52,322 nt of DNA from Candidatus Omnitrophota bacterium (GCA_003644385.1 QNCD01000003.1:1-52322); one strand, 5' to 3'; positions 1 through 9,170 are shown, numbered from the stretch's first letter. Program-made: numbers and translations. Notes: generated by a model not told the origin, from the sequence alone.

Positions 1-1375
1 CATCACTATTGATACTGCTGCCCTCTTTTAAAACCACAAATGCCTTGGGGACCTCGCCTCTTAATTTATCGGCAACACCAATAACCGCGACTTCAGCAAT
101 ATCCGGATTCTTATGAATTGCCGATTCTACTTCCGGCTCAAATACGATCTCACCGCCTACTTTGATCATCTCTTTTTTTCTTCCTGCGATATAAATATCT
201 CCATCGGCATCGATCCTCCCCAGATCTCCGGTATGGAACCAGCCATTGCGAAAAGAGGCGGCGGTAGCCGCAGGATCCTTATAATATCCGTCGGTCACTA
301 CCCAACTGCGTACTACTATCTCCCCCACTTCACCAACACCCACCTCCTGATCATTTTCATCAAATATTTTCACCTCAACCCAGGGGGCAGGGCGGCCGAT
401 GCTCTCTATTTTTTTTGAGCCTTTTGCCGTGACAATCGTAGGCCCCTGAGTTTCAGTCATGCCCCAGCCGTGGTAAAGATAAGCCTGAGGACAGTACTTA
501 TTGAACCTGCGCAGCTGGTCCGCAGAGCTGGGCGCGCCAAAAGAATCTATCCATTTTAAAGACGATAAATCAAAGGTTTCAAATTCCTTTAATTGTAAAA
601 GCGCATAATACATTGAAGGAACTAGCCAGAAACAAGTAACTTTATGTCTCTGAATATTTTTTAAACACTCTAAGGGAATAAACCGCTCCATTAAAACAAT
701 GGTGCTACCTAAAAACACTATTGCCTGCAGATAGAGCAAGCCCCCTAAATGCGAAAGCGGAACCGCGCCAAGAGCAATATCTTTATCGCATAAATTCACA
801 AAGTATGACATGGCCTTAGCAGGTGCCTCTATCTGGCGGTAATTAATCAAAACCCCCTTGGGCTTTCCCGTAGTCCCGGAGGTATAAAAAATAACGGAGT
901 AATCCTTATCCTGGATATCAATATCAAAAGGCTTATTATCGGCCTTTTCTAATAACTCTTCAAAATACAAATAACCTCCGATTCTCTGCTGGCAGGTAAT
1001 TATGTTTTTTAAACTGGGGCAATTTTCTTTCAAAGCGGATAAGGATATGCTAGCTTTAGGCTTGGTAATTAGAATCGAGGCTTCGGCATGCGAAATACAG
1101 GAAATAAGCTCCTCTTGAGTAAGCATAAAATCAAAGGGAACTGCGCAGGCGCCCAAACACCAGATTGCTAAATAGCTATAAATATATTGCGGCCAGTTAG
1201 GCAGATAAATAGCAACCCGATCACCCTTTTTCACCCCTAGTTTTTTTAGGCTATTAGCTAGCTTAAATACTGTATCTTTTAAATCAGGGAAGGTAATTTG
1301 GTTATCTTTAAATATAATTGCCGGCCGGGAAGGATATTTTTTAGCCTGGGATTGTAAAAATTGATAAATCTTCAT
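1..1375 (-). CDS. Acyl-CoA synthetase / AMP-dependent ligase, 3' end beyond window
   Basis: ANL-superfamily enzyme that activates a carboxylic acid, probably a fatty acid, to acyl-AMP and then acyl-CoA in the cytoplasm. Reading the minus strand from ATG at 1375 gives 458 open codons to the window edge; about 50 residues are missing from a usual length near 500. Visible landmarks: the P-loop-like A3 motif YTSGTTGKPKG around residue 161, the A5 motif GWGMTE around residue 302, the TGDLG motif around residue 384, the GRKKEMIKVGGE hinge, and the C-terminal EVPKAF segment with the catalytic lysine. The promoter and a palindrome lie directly upstream, so it is probably the first gene of its unit. 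The exact substrate cannot be read; benzoate- or OSB-CoA ligases share these motifs. Confidence 0.93.
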   Translation of the reverse strand, partial: MKIYQFLQSQAKKYPSRPAIIFKDNQITFPDLKDTVFKLANSLKKLGVKKGDRVAIYLPNWPQYIYSYLAIWCLGACAVPFDFMLTQEELISCISHAEASILITKPKASISLSALKENCPSLKNIITCQQRIGGYLYFEELLEKADNKPFDIDIQDKDYSVIFYTSGTTGKPKGVLINYRQIEAPAKAMSYFVNLCDKDIALGAVPLSHLGGLLYLQAIVFLGSTIVLMERFIPLECLKNIQRHKVTCFWLVPSMYYALLQLKEFETFDLSSLKWIDSFGAPSSADQLRRFNKYCPQAYLYHGWGMTETQGPTIVTAKGSKKIESIGRPAPWVEVKIFDENDQEVGVGEVGEIVVRSWVVTDGYYKDPAATAASFRNGWFHTGDLGRIDADGDIYIAGRKKEMIKVGGEIVFEPEVESAIHKNPDIAEVAVIGVADKLRGEVPKAFVVLKEGSSINSD

Positions 1376-1404
1376 AACTGGATGAAAAAAAGAAAGGTTT
1401 TAAT

Positions 1405-1422
1405 ATAGTAAAATTTTACTAT
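1405..1422. promoter_or_regulatory. 18-bp perfect palindrome at the acyl-CoA synthetase start site (candidate operator)
   Basis: The sequence ATAGTAAAATTTTACTAT is a perfect palindrome lying 5 to 22 bases downstream of the -10 box of the synthetase promoter, so it covers the predicted transcription start. This is a typical repressor position. Its core AGTAAAATTTTACT recurs with one change (AGTGAAATTTTACT) at 6806-6819, next to the promoter of the marR-tolC-RND operon. The regulator is not identified. Confidence 0.6.
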
Positions 1423-1426
1423 TTAA

Positions 1427-1454
1427 ATTTTACCAAAACTTACAAAGTTGTCAA
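1427..1454 (-). promoter_or_regulatory. Promoter of the acyl-CoA synthetase gene
   Basis: On the minus strand, TTGACA (1449-1454) is followed by a 16-bp spacer and TAAAAT (1427-1432). The start codon lies about 50 bases downstream. Confidence 0.65.
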
Positions 1455-1512
1455 GTAAATTTTAAATTTTATCAGGAGTTAAACCTTTTGCGGTTATTAG
1501 AGATAAGCAGTT

Positions 1513-1587
1513 AGGGACGGTTCTCAGGCCAAAGCAAAAGTGTCCCCAAAAAGGGGACACTTTCAGATTGAGTTAAGAACCGTCCCT
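1513..1587. repeat. REP/MITE-like nested palindromic element
   Basis: Outer 12-bp perfect inverted repeats AGGGACGGTTCT (1513-1524) and AGAACCGTCCCT (1576-1587) enclose an 11-bp perfect hairpin, AAAGTGTCCCC (1537-1547) and GGGGACACTTT (1553-1563), with an A5 loop. The element sits between the convergently read RND 3' end and the synthetase upstream region. Nested palindromes containing GGGACGGTTCT resemble the REP elements mobilised by REP-associated tyrosine transposases; no such transposase is present here. The inner hairpin could also stop transcription. Confidence 0.7.
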
Positions 1588-1609
1588 GCTACGCTAAGAA
1601 ACGTTCCTA

Positions 1610-4600
1610 CTAATTATTGTTATTATTATCTATCTTGACTGTACCGTGGCCGGCAAACTTAAGCGCTATATCATCGATAATAGCATAAATACAGGGTATG
1701 GCGACTAAGGTTAAGGCGGTAGCGCAAATAATACCCCAGACAATGGTTAGCGCCATGGGACGTAAAAACGGATCTCCTCCCCAGAGTCCATAAGCAGTAG
1801 GAGCCAGGCCTAAAGCGGTGGTGACTGTGGTCAGGATAACCGGACGCAACCTTAACTGCCCTGCCTGAATAATAGAATCACGCCTGGCTACTTTTTTACG
1901 CCGCAGGTTATTAATAAAATCCACCAAAACAATAGAATCATTAACCACAACGCCGGTTAAGCCGACGACTCCCATTAGCATGAAGAAACTTAAATTCAGG
2001 CCGTGGAAGAAAAACGCCCAGACTACCCCGATTAAACCGAAAGGAATAGCTATCATCACTACAAGAGGTTGAATCAGGGAATTGAAATTAGCGGCTAAAA
2101 TTAAAAATATAAGAAAGAATGCCAATATAAAGGCCTTAATGAAATCCTTTATCGAGCGCACATTCTCCTCCTGTTCTCCGCCGTAGTCTATCTGGTAACC
2201 CGGATATTCCAAGGGTATATCCTTAAATTCTCTTTGCAAAAGCTGGTTTGCCTGCAGCGAGGTGACATTTTTATTGTCCACTTCCGCGCGTAGAGTAATT
2301 ACTCTTTTGCCGTCTAAGTGCCGGATGCGCTCAACTGAAATCCTCTCTTCCAGCCGCGCTATTTTATTTAAAGGAATAAGATTGCCGAAACGGTTAGGAA
2401 TAAGGATTTTTTCAAAAATTTCTTTTTCATCCCGATATTTTTCAGGAAAACGCACCAGGACATCAATCTCTTCTTCTGCTTTCACCGGCTTTATTGAAGT
2501 GGCTACTCCGCCTTTAAATGCATTGCGGATGGATGTAGCTATTTCGCCTACCGAAAGATATGCCCGCGCTGCCTCCTCCTCATCAATAATTACCCTTATC
2601 TCTCCCCTGCCAACCTCATAATCCGAGGTAATATCCGATACCCCATTGATATTAGCTAAAAATGAGCTTATTTTTTGTGAAATCTCCTCTAAAACAGAGA
2701 ATTCCTCGCCTCTAATCTGAACTGCTATGGGTTTGCCTACCGGCGGGCCCTCCTTTTCTTTTTCAAAATATACCTTCTCAAATCCCGGGGTGCCTTTCAC
2801 CTTTTCTCTTAAGGCTTCAATAATCTCATTAAGTGTTCTTTTGCGCTGGGTGTAAGGAGTGACATATACGGTAATTTGAGCTACATGGCTGCCTGACTTG
2901 CCGTAAGGGTCAAACATCCAGCTGCGGCCGATAGAGCCAACCTGTGTAGTATAGGCATCTAATTCATCCTGCGGCAGTTCTGCGATTTCATCTTCTATCT
3001 GGGCGATCAATTTATTGGTCTCATAAAGATTTGTGCCTATGGGCGCTTCGGCGCGGATGTAAAACTGCTCTATTCCTTCCTCGGAACTAAAAAGCACAAA
3101 GCGCATCCGGCTGGCCAGAAAAATCGTAGATAAAAATACACCCCCTAAAATTAAAATTACCAGATATCTTCGGTTTAGCGCCTTCTTAAGGATATTGGTA
3201 TAAAAATCAAGTAGTTTCTTAAACCAAGGTAACTCTTTTTTAAACTTGACGCTCTGATTTTTATGGGCAAAGTCGGCAAAGTGTGAGGGTAGTATTACTA
3301 AAGCCTCAAATAAAGAGGCACTTAAAGCAATAATCACCACCAGAGGAATCCCCCAGATAAATTTACCGAGCATTCCCGACATAAACATCAACGGGCAAAA
3401 TGCCGCGATTGTGGTAATGATTGTGGTGGTAACCGGCTGGGCTACCTCTTGTGCGCCGATAATCGCAGCCTCCCTCCTGTTTAAGCCGCTCTCTAAATAA
3501 CGCGAACAGTTTTCAGCCACAATGATTCCGTCGTCAACTAACATACCTAAGACCACAATTAAGCCGAACATCGTAACCAGATTTACGCTTATGCCCATGA
3601 AACCCATTATTGCTAATGTGGCGCCGAAGGCAATCGGCAGGCCTAAAGCAGTAAGAATAGCTACGCGTAAATGCAGAAATAAAACCAATACCACGCAAAC
3701 TAATAATAAACCTAAAATACCGTTGTTCTTTAAGACGCCAAGCCTGCGATTGATATAATAGGCCACATCATCAATATAGGAAACCTTTAATGCCGGATCT
3801 GCCTGTTTGAGAAAATCGCCAGTTTGTTTTCTGACTGCATCCACTACTTTTATAGAATCTCCGCTTGCGCGCTTAATCACCGTCAGATTGATCGAGCGTG
3901 TACCAGAACTCTTATTTATTATATCTTCGTCCTCAAATGAAAAGCGGACTGAAGCAACGTCTTTTATGCGCAGCCAGTTTCCGGTCTCATTAGCCCGGAT
4001 AACCACGTTTTCAATTTCTTCCTTGCTATAGAATTCCCCTGTTGTGCGAATACTGTATTCTTTCTCACCGCGCAGCTTTCCTGCAGGCACACTGATATTC
4101 CTCTTACGCAGGGCCTCCATAACTTCTTCTAAGCTCAAATAGGCTTCTTTGAGTTTAAAGGGATCGACCTCCACCCAAACTTCTTTATCTCTCCATCCCT
4201 TGCGGAAGATGCGGGATACCACGGGAATATCCTCTAGTATATCTTCAAGGCTTTCTGCGTATTCCTGGAGCTCGCTCTCCGTGAGCTGACCGCTTAAAGC
4301 AACCTCAATCACCGGAATCTCTCCGGAAGTAACCTCTGTAACATAGGGCTCCTCGGCTTCTTTGGGCAGGCCCTGCGCACGATCCACTGCCTGTTTTATA
4401 TCATCGACAACCTTATCCTTATCTTTGGCGTCCTGGCTAATATTGACTAAAATACTGGAATTATTTTCAATAGAAGCAGATTGTATCTCTTCTATCCCAT
4501 CAACGCCCTTAAGTTCTTTTTCTATTGGTACGGTAACCAGCTTCTCTACTTCTTCGGGAGCAGCGCCCGGATAAAAAGTAGTTATAACCACTCTATCAAA

Positions 4601-4729
4601 GGATACTTCTGGGAAAGCCTCTCTTTGAATCTGATATATATAAAGCGTATAGAATCCGGCTATCAGGATAAAAACAGAAATCAGGTTAACCAAAAGAGAA
4701 TGTTTTACTGAAAATTCGGAAATCTTCAT
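1610..4729 (-). CDS. RND-family efflux transporter (HAE1/AcrB-like)
   Basis: Inner-membrane proton-driven export permease of 1039 residues, the usual size of the family. It has the duplicated plan: TM1 near residues 13-33, a periplasmic porter domain, a TM2-TM6 bundle from about 330, a second porter domain and a second bundle ending near 1020. The proton-relay aspartate pair is visible as GMLVDDGIIVAEN around residue 400; the TM10 position that is lysine in AcrB reads VVNDSI. I chose ATG 4729 because GGTGG lies just upstream inside the tolC-like stop region; an alternative TTG at 4765 would add 12 residues inside the neighbouring gene. It follows the TolC-like gene by 7 bases. No membrane-fusion (HlyD/AcrA) gene accompanies it. 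The C-terminus ends in an Asn run. Confidence 0.96.
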   Translation of the reverse strand: MKISEFSVKHSLLVNLISVFILIAGFYTLYIYQIQREAFPEVSFDRVVITTFYPGAAPEEVEKLVTVPIEKELKGVDGIEEIQSASIENNSSILVNISQDAKDKDKVVDDIKQAVDRAQGLPKEAEEPYVTEVTSGEIPVIEVALSGQLTESELQEYAESLEDILEDIPVVSRIFRKGWRDKEVWVEVDPFKLKEAYLSLEEVMEALRKRNISVPAGKLRGEKEYSIRTTGEFYSKEEIENVVIRANETGNWLRIKDVASVRFSFEDEDIINKSSGTRSINLTVIKRASGDSIKVVDAVRKQTGDFLKQADPALKVSYIDDVAYYINRRLGVLKNNGILGLLLVCVVLVLFLHLRVAILTALGLPIAFGATLAIMGFMGISVNLVTMFGLIVVLGMLVDDGIIVAENCSRYLESGLNRREAAIIGAQEVAQPVTTTIITTIAAFCPLMFMSGMLGKFIWGIPLVVIIALSASLFEALVILPSHFADFAHKNQSVKFKKELPWFKKLLDFYTNILKKALNRRYLVILILGGVFLSTIFLASRMRFVLFSSEEGIEQFYIRAEAPIGTNLYETNKLIAQIEDEIAELPQDELDAYTTQVGSIGRSWMFDPYGKSGSHVAQITVYVTPYTQRKRTLNEIIEALREKVKGTPGFEKVYFEKEKEGPPVGKPIAVQIRGEEFSVLEEISQKISSFLANINGVSDITSDYEVGRGEIRVIIDEEEAARAYLSVGEIATSIRNAFKGGVATSIKPVKAEEEIDVLVRFPEKYRDEKEIFEKILIPNRFGNLIPLNKIARLEERISVERIRHLDGKRVITLRAEVDNKNVTSLQANQLLQREFKDIPLEYPGYQIDYGGEQEENVRSIKDFIKAFILAFFLIFLILAANFNSLIQPLVVMIAIPFGLIGVVWAFFFHGLNLSFFMLMGVVGLTGVVVNDSIVLVDFINNLRRKKVARRDSIIQAGQLRLRPVILTTVTTALGLAPTAYGLWGGDPFLRPMALTIVWGIICATALTLVAIPCIYAIIDDIALKFAGHGTVKIDNNNNN

Positions 4730-4736
4730 ATTCCAC

Positions 4737-6260
4737 CTATAAGGGCTCTTTCCAATACCTTTCAAACAGCGAATTCTTTGCTAACTCTAACTCTAACCGG
4801 CAGATCCGATATTGATACAGGTATTCTGATAATGCCAGTTGCGCCTGCAATAGATCTTCTTCATAACGGATCAAGGTGTCAGAATTGGAACGACCGTAAT
4901 TTAAACGTTTGATCTGTTCATCTAATTTCTTCCGGTGCATATCCAGTGTAGATTCAAGAATTCTCACTTGCTTCTGAACAGTATTTACCTGATTGACCTT
5001 ATCATTAAGTTCACGCAAAACAGAACGCTCAACTTGTTTGAGTTCTAAAAGAAGCTTTGCTTTTTCAAGTTGTGCACTCCTTAGCTCTGACTTTGCCTGG
5101 CGGTTTTCAAGAGGAAATTTAAATTTCAGAGTAACAGAAACATCATCATTGCTATTCTTACTAAGGTCTCCCCAGGCATCCTCGCGGCTGGAATCGATAT
5201 TATTGCGAGCGAAAGAGGCCCCCAGATCAATTTCCGGCCATAACGCGTTTTTCTTTATCACGATATCGATTTTATTCATTTCAAGCTCATTCTTTATGCG
5301 TTTATAATCGCGGCGGTTTTCTATAGCTTCTTTGAGTGCCTCGGGCAAATTAACGGCGCCTTCTTCGTGAGGCAACCTATCCAGGGCAATAAGATCCTGC
5401 TGGAAATCGCCCTGGTTAATCAAAAAAAGCAGATTATTTTTTGCAGCATCTTTATTCATTTTAGCTATAAAAACGTCGCTTTCCCGCGTTAATACCAAAG
5501 CCTCCATAGTCAAAAGCTCAACTTCTTCAATTAACCCCAGGGTGTATTTATCTTTATAAATACTCCAGAGCTTTTTTGCTCTCTCAAGCATATCCTCTGC
5601 GACAGAAAGGTGCCTGTCTTTTAACACAAAATTCCAGTAAGCTTTTTCAACTGAATAAAGCGATTCCTCAATATCATCCAGTGAAGTAAAATCTGAGTTC
5701 TCGATATCAATTTTGGTAATCTTGATATCCCCGCGGTCGGCGAGGCCAAAAAAGTTCTTTCCCAAGGCCTGCTTAATGCTGATTTTGGCCGTTGCTTCGT
5801 TATAGGGATTTAAAGTAGCGTAACTGCTGTCTGTGCGGGCCTTTTCGGCGGCTGTTTCGAGATTTATAGTCGTACCGCTGGGTATTTTCTTCTCCAGGCC
5901 TACGGAAAAATTATGCTTTTTCTCTTCGCTGCCGGCAAAGATAGTTGGTTGCATGCTCCTATCGCGGCTAAACCCTAACTCTGCCTCTAGAATCGTATCA
6001 AATATAGACTCCGCTTTCTTCAAAGAAGTCCTCTTTATGTAGGCGTCGTATTTGGCAATCTGGATATCCAAGGAATTCTCCAACGCTAAACTCATCACAT
6101 CATCAAGCGATATTTTTATAGCCCCTTTGCTTTCTTTTTTTGGGGAGACCTGGGCAGAAATCTGTGCTGCTGCCGGCAGAATAAGAAAATTAAGCAACAC
6201 CGCCATGCCGATCATTATAAAGCCATCTTTTATCTTAAAAAGCTTGTTTCCTTTTTTCAT
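4737..6260 (-). CDS. TolC-like outer-membrane efflux channel protein
   Basis: Outer-membrane channel partner of the adjacent RND pump. 507 residues with an N-terminal basic segment, a hydrophobic stretch near residues 14-28 and an AAA-type signal-peptidase site, then the two long alpha-helical hairpin repeats of the OEP family (for example helices around 215-270 and 380-440 rich in Leu, Glu and Lys). The start codon overlaps the marR stop codon in an ATGA junction, so the two are translationally coupled. The C-terminal end carries the ribosome-binding segment of the RND gene. Confidence 0.92.
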   Translation of the reverse strand: MKKGNKLFKIKDGFIMIGMAVLLNFLILPAAAQISAQVSPKKESKGAIKISLDDVMSLALENSLDIQIAKYDAYIKRTSLKKAESIFDTILEAELGFSRDRSMQPTIFAGSEEKKHNFSVGLEKKIPSGTTINLETAAEKARTDSSYATLNPYNEATAKISIKQALGKNFFGLADRGDIKITKIDIENSDFTSLDDIEESLYSVEKAYWNFVLKDRHLSVAEDMLERAKKLWSIYKDKYTLGLIEEVELLTMEALVLTRESDVFIAKMNKDAAKNNLLFLINQGDFQQDLIALDRLPHEEGAVNLPEALKEAIENRRDYKRIKNELEMNKIDIVIKKNALWPEIDLGASFARNNIDSSREDAWGDLSKNSNDDVSVTLKFKFPLENRQAKSELRSAQLEKAKLLLELKQVERSVLRELNDKVNQVNTVQKQVRILESTLDMHRKKLDEQIKRLNYGRSNSDTLIRYEEDLLQAQLALSEYLYQYRICRLELELAKNSLFERYWKEPL

Positions 6261-6718
6261 TTTGCACTATTTTTATCCGATTGAACTAATATATGCCGGA
6301 TGCGCATCAAAATTTTTAAATAATCTTCGCGCTCCTGCCGGCTAAGCTGGCTAAATATTTTGATGATCATCGTCTTTCTCTGTTGATTGATTTTATTGGT
6401 AAGATCTCGGCCTTTATTAGTTAAGCTAATCTTAATTACTCTTCTGTCTTTAGGGTCATAGACCCGCTTAACATAGCCGCTTTTGAATAGTTTATCCACG
6501 ATGCCGGTCATTGCCGCAGTGGTGACGTTTAGAAGAACAGCCAGATTCTTCATCTTAGATTCGCCTTTTTTGCTCAAGAAATTTAAAATGACGAATTGCG
6601 CAGGCGTAATCTTGCCCTTAAGCAATTCATCCTGCTGCTTAGTAATTAATTCCCTCATGATTACCGGCATAATCTCTAAAATTTGGCCGGAGAATTCTTC
6701 TAATGTTAGACTTGGCAT
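6257..6718 (-). CDS. MarR-family transcriptional regulator
   Basis: 153-residue winged-helix regulator: N-terminal dimerisation helices, the winged HTH around residues 45-100 (KMKNLAVLLNVTTAAMTGIVDKLFKSGYV followed by the wing KDRRVIKISLT, read in pieces), and a C-terminal helix. MarR proteins normally repress their own operon and dissociate on binding phenolic or lipophilic ligands. It is the first gene of marR-tolC-RND and has a perfect inverted repeat over its -10 box, so autorepression is likely. Some family members (FarR) respond to fatty acids; the shared half-palindrome with the acyl-CoA synthetase gene makes that idea worth testing. Confidence 0.93.
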   Translation of the reverse strand: MPSLTLEEFSGQILEIMPVIMRELITKQQDELLKGKITPAQFVILNFLSKKGESKMKNLAVLLNVTTAAMTGIVDKLFKSGYVKRVYDPKDRRVIKISLTNKGRDLTNKINQQRKTMIIKIFSQLSRQEREDYLKILMRIRHILVQSDKNSAK

Positions 6719-6754
6719 TCTAATTCACCTTTAGTTAATAATTTTAATAGTCAA

Positions 6755-6820
6755 TATACTTAACTATCAACAATCTTAAGTATAATACATAAAATCGAAA
6801 AATCAAGTGAAATTTTACTT
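6755..6820 (-). promoter_or_regulatory. Promoter and operator region of the marR-tolC-RND operon
   Basis: Minus-strand promoter: TTGATT (6801-6806), 16-bp spacer, TATACT (6779-6784). A perfect inverted repeat, TATACTTAA (6755-6763) and TTAAGTATA (6776-6784), overlaps the -10 box and start site. A second near-palindrome, AAGTGAAATTTTACTT (6805-6820), abuts the -35 box and matches the palindrome before the acyl-CoA synthetase gene in 13 of 14 core bases. Confidence 0.6.
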
Positions 6821-6839
6821 ATTTTTAAGGCGGGTTGGA

Positions 6840-7355
6840 CTATACCGCCTTTATGAAGTAATCGAGGAACCTGGTCTCGGCTTGCAGGAGCTCTAAATTA
6901 TGCTCTAATATAAGGCGGGAGGGTTTGGAAAGCTTGACTCTGTTATTATTCAATAGCTTTTTTAAGCCATTTGCTATTCGGTTTAAAATAAAAATGCGGC
7001 CGCGCAATCTGCGCTTGCCTTCACTTTGCTTTATATACTTTAAAAAGTACAGGCTTAAATCAAGGCTGAATTGCGGCCTTTTAAAATCCATGAAACTCTT
7101 AGTTAATAATTCCTTAAAGCGAGCCTGGCCTTTGCTGGTCAATTTGTAAACGTTGCGCTGGGGGCGCCTGCCTACTTTACTTGTGTGTTTATCAATAAGC
7201 CCTTTTTTTTCTAAAATTTTTAAAGGATAATAAATTGATTTTATTTCTATGCCGGCAAATAAAGATAAGATCTCTTTTATTTTTCTTTTTATCTCATATC
7301 CGTGCTTTGGGCTTTCTTTTAATAAGCCCAACAATACAAATTCCTGCTCAATCAT
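6840..7355 (-). CDS. PadR-family transcriptional regulator
   Basis: 171 residues with the PadR start: LLGLLKESPKHGYEIKRKI, a winged HTH to about residue 75 (IYYPLKILEKKGLI and wing RRPQRNVYKLTSKG), then a helical Vir-like C-terminal dimerisation part with several Leu-rich helices. Its ATG overlaps the accA stop codon (ATGA), so the two genes are cotranslated, an unusual pairing that could mean it senses envelope or fatty-acid state. Targets cannot be read. Confidence 0.88.
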   Translation of the reverse strand: MIEQEFVLLGLLKESPKHGYEIKRKIKEILSLFAGIEIKSIYYPLKILEKKGLIDKHTSKVGRRPQRNVYKLTSKGQARFKELLTKSFMDFKRPQFSLDLSLYFLKYIKQSEGKRRLRGRIFILNRIANGLKKLLNNNRVKLSKPSRLILEHNLELLQAETRFLDYFIKAV

Positions 7356-8299
7356 TCATAGACACCTATCTGGCGAAATTTTTTGTATCTTAATTCTAAG
7401 AGTTGAGCTTTATCCATAGCTATCAATTCGTTCAGATTCTTTACTATTATTTCTTTTAGAATTTCAGCCGTTTGCTCAGGCTGGCGGTGCGCTCCGCCTA
7501 GAGGCTCAGGGACCACCTCATCGATAATGCCCATTTTGAGTAACTCCCCGGCAGTTAATTTTAAAACCGAAGCCGCGTCAGAAGCACGAGAACCTTCTTT
7601 CCATAATATTGCCGCACAACCTTCCGGAGATATAACCGAATAATAGGCATTTTCTAAAACATAGATTTTATCTGCTATCCCGATACCTAAAGCCCCTCCT
7701 GAGCCGCCTTCTCCGATTACTACGGCCACGATAGGAACGCTAATGCTGGTCATTTCTCTTAAGTTAAGGGCAATCGCCTGAGCCTGTCCGCGTTCCTCTG
7801 CACCTACACCCGGATAAGCTCCCGGCGTATCAATAAAAATCACTATGGGTAAGTTAAATTTTTCTGCCAGCTGCATTACCCGTAATGCTTTACGGTAGCC
7901 CTCAGGATGAGCGCAGCCAAAGTTACGTTTTAGGTTATCTTTGGTATCCCTCCCCTTTTGCTGTCCGATAACTGCAATCTTTCTCTCTCCTAACCTTGCC
8001 AAACCAGTTACCATTGCCTTATCATCGCCGAAATGACGGTCTCCGTGAAGCTCAACAAAGTCAGACATCATCATATTTATATAATCCAAAGTGTAAGGCC
8101 TTTTAGGATGGCGGGCAATTTGCACTCTTTGCCAGGGAGTGAGATTTCCGTAGGTTTCTTTCTTTAAATGCTCAAGCTTCTCCTCCAGGCGTTTTACTTC
8201 TGAAGAAATATCCACCTTTTTATCTGAAACGAAATTCCTCAGTTCTTCTATTTTCTTCTCAAGTTCAATAATGGGTTTTTCAAACTCTAATCCGTTCAT
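7352..8299 (-). CDS. accA: Acetyl-CoA carboxylase carboxyltransferase subunit alpha
   Basis: Transfers the carboxyl group from carboxybiotin to acetyl-CoA with AccD, giving malonyl-CoA for fatty-acid synthesis. 315 residues, full length. The N-terminal coiled segment (LEKKIEELRNF) precedes the crotonase-like core with RHPKRPYTLDYI, GDRHFGDD, the QKGRDTKDNLKRNFG segment, IDTPGAYPGVGAEERGQ and the oxyanion-hole glycines in IGEGGSGGALGI. accD is not in the window. It overlaps the downstream padR gene by 4 bases. Confidence 0.97.
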   Translation of the reverse strand: MNGLEFEKPIIELEKKIEELRNFVSDKKVDISSEVKRLEEKLEHLKKETYGNLTPWQRVQIARHPKRPYTLDYINMMMSDFVELHGDRHFGDDKAMVTGLARLGERKIAVIGQQKGRDTKDNLKRNFGCAHPEGYRKALRVMQLAEKFNLPIVIFIDTPGAYPGVGAEERGQAQAIALNLREMTSISVPIVAVVIGEGGSGGALGIGIADKIYVLENAYYSVISPEGCAAILWKEGSRASDAASVLKLTAGELLKMGIIDEVVPEPLGGAHRQPEQTAEILKEIIVKNLNELIAMDKAQLLELRYKKFRQIGVYE

Positions 8300-8346
8300 C
8301 TTTTAGCTCTCAGTCATTAGCTTTTTATAATTAAACCGTTGAAAAT

Positions 8347-9153
8347 TTAATCAACTATGGTTACTTCGGTTCCTACGGGAACTATAGCATATAACTCTTC
8401 AACGTCTGCATTAGATAAACGCACACACCCCTCAGTAACCTGTTTACCTAAATTTTGCGGATCAGTAGTGCCGTGTATTCCGTAGCTGGTAAGGTCTATA
8501 CCCAACCAGCGCGTTCCCAGGATATTTGCCGGGTCCTCCGGCGGGATGACCTGATTATCTTTATACCAGGTGGGATTTGCGAGTTTATTGATTATTTTAA
8601 AATTTCCGACCGGGGTAGAATTATTTATCCCGGTAGAAACTGTATAAGTCTTAAAAATCTCTTCGTGGCTTTTTAAGAAAAGTGTATTTTGTGATTTATC
8701 CACAACTATGCTAAACGGTTGTGTCCAGACCTTAAGCTTCTCACCGGGAAAGATCTTATCATCTCTAAGGCCGTTACTTTTCATGATCAATTCCGCAGTG
8801 GTATTATATTTCTTTGCTATTGACTCCAAGGTATCACCTTTTTTGATTTCATAAATTACACTCTCCTCGGTTATGGCAGGCGAAAATAATAGTTGAATAT
8901 TGATTTCTTCTATTTTCTTCTGCCAATTTGCAATCTGGCTGGAATTTGGAAATTCACTGATCAACCGGCGATATAATGATTTTGCCTCCTTGAGATTTCC
9001 TTTTTGCTGGGCTGCTTGAGCCTGGGCTGCCAACCCTGGAAATTCCTGCCCTAAGGGGCATAGCTGTCCTCCTTTTTTAAGCGCAAAACTCAAGGCGAAT
9101 AAGGCAAATATTGATAATATAATAATAAATAAAAAAATTGTTTTCTTGTTCAC
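8347..9153 (-). CDS. LysM domain L,D-transpeptidase (YkuD family)
   Basis: Envelope enzyme that makes 3-3 peptidoglycan cross-links or attaches proteins to peptidoglycan. 268 residues from a GTG start: an N-terminal membrane anchor (residues 6-25), a TPR-like helical pair (about 45-85), one LysM repeat (about 100-143) and the YkuD catalytic domain to the end. The active-site signature is complete: His228 in GIHGTTDP, and EGCVRLSN with Cys243 and Arg245. The terminal Val-Thr-Ile-Val-Asp strand is typical. It heads toward accA on the same strand. Confidence 0.94.
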   Translation of the reverse strand: MNKKTIFLFIIILSIFALFALSFALKKGGQLCPLGQEFPGLAAQAQAAQQKGNLKEAKSLYRRLISEFPNSSQIANWQKKIEEINIQLLFSPAITEESVIYEIKKGDTLESIAKKYNTTAELIMKSNGLRDDKIFPGEKLKVWTQPFSIVVDKSQNTLFLKSHEEIFKTYTVSTGINNSTPVGNFKIINKLANPTWYKDNQVIPPEDPANILGTRWLGIDLTSYGIHGTTDPQNLGKQVTEGCVRLSNADVEELYAIVPVGTEVTIVD

Positions 9154-9170
9154 TTTAATGCCCGCTTCCT

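Noticed and set aside
113-418. Plus-strand 101-residue open frame
   Set aside because: It lies opposite the acyl-CoA synthetase gene, which has all family motifs; the frame has no known motif.
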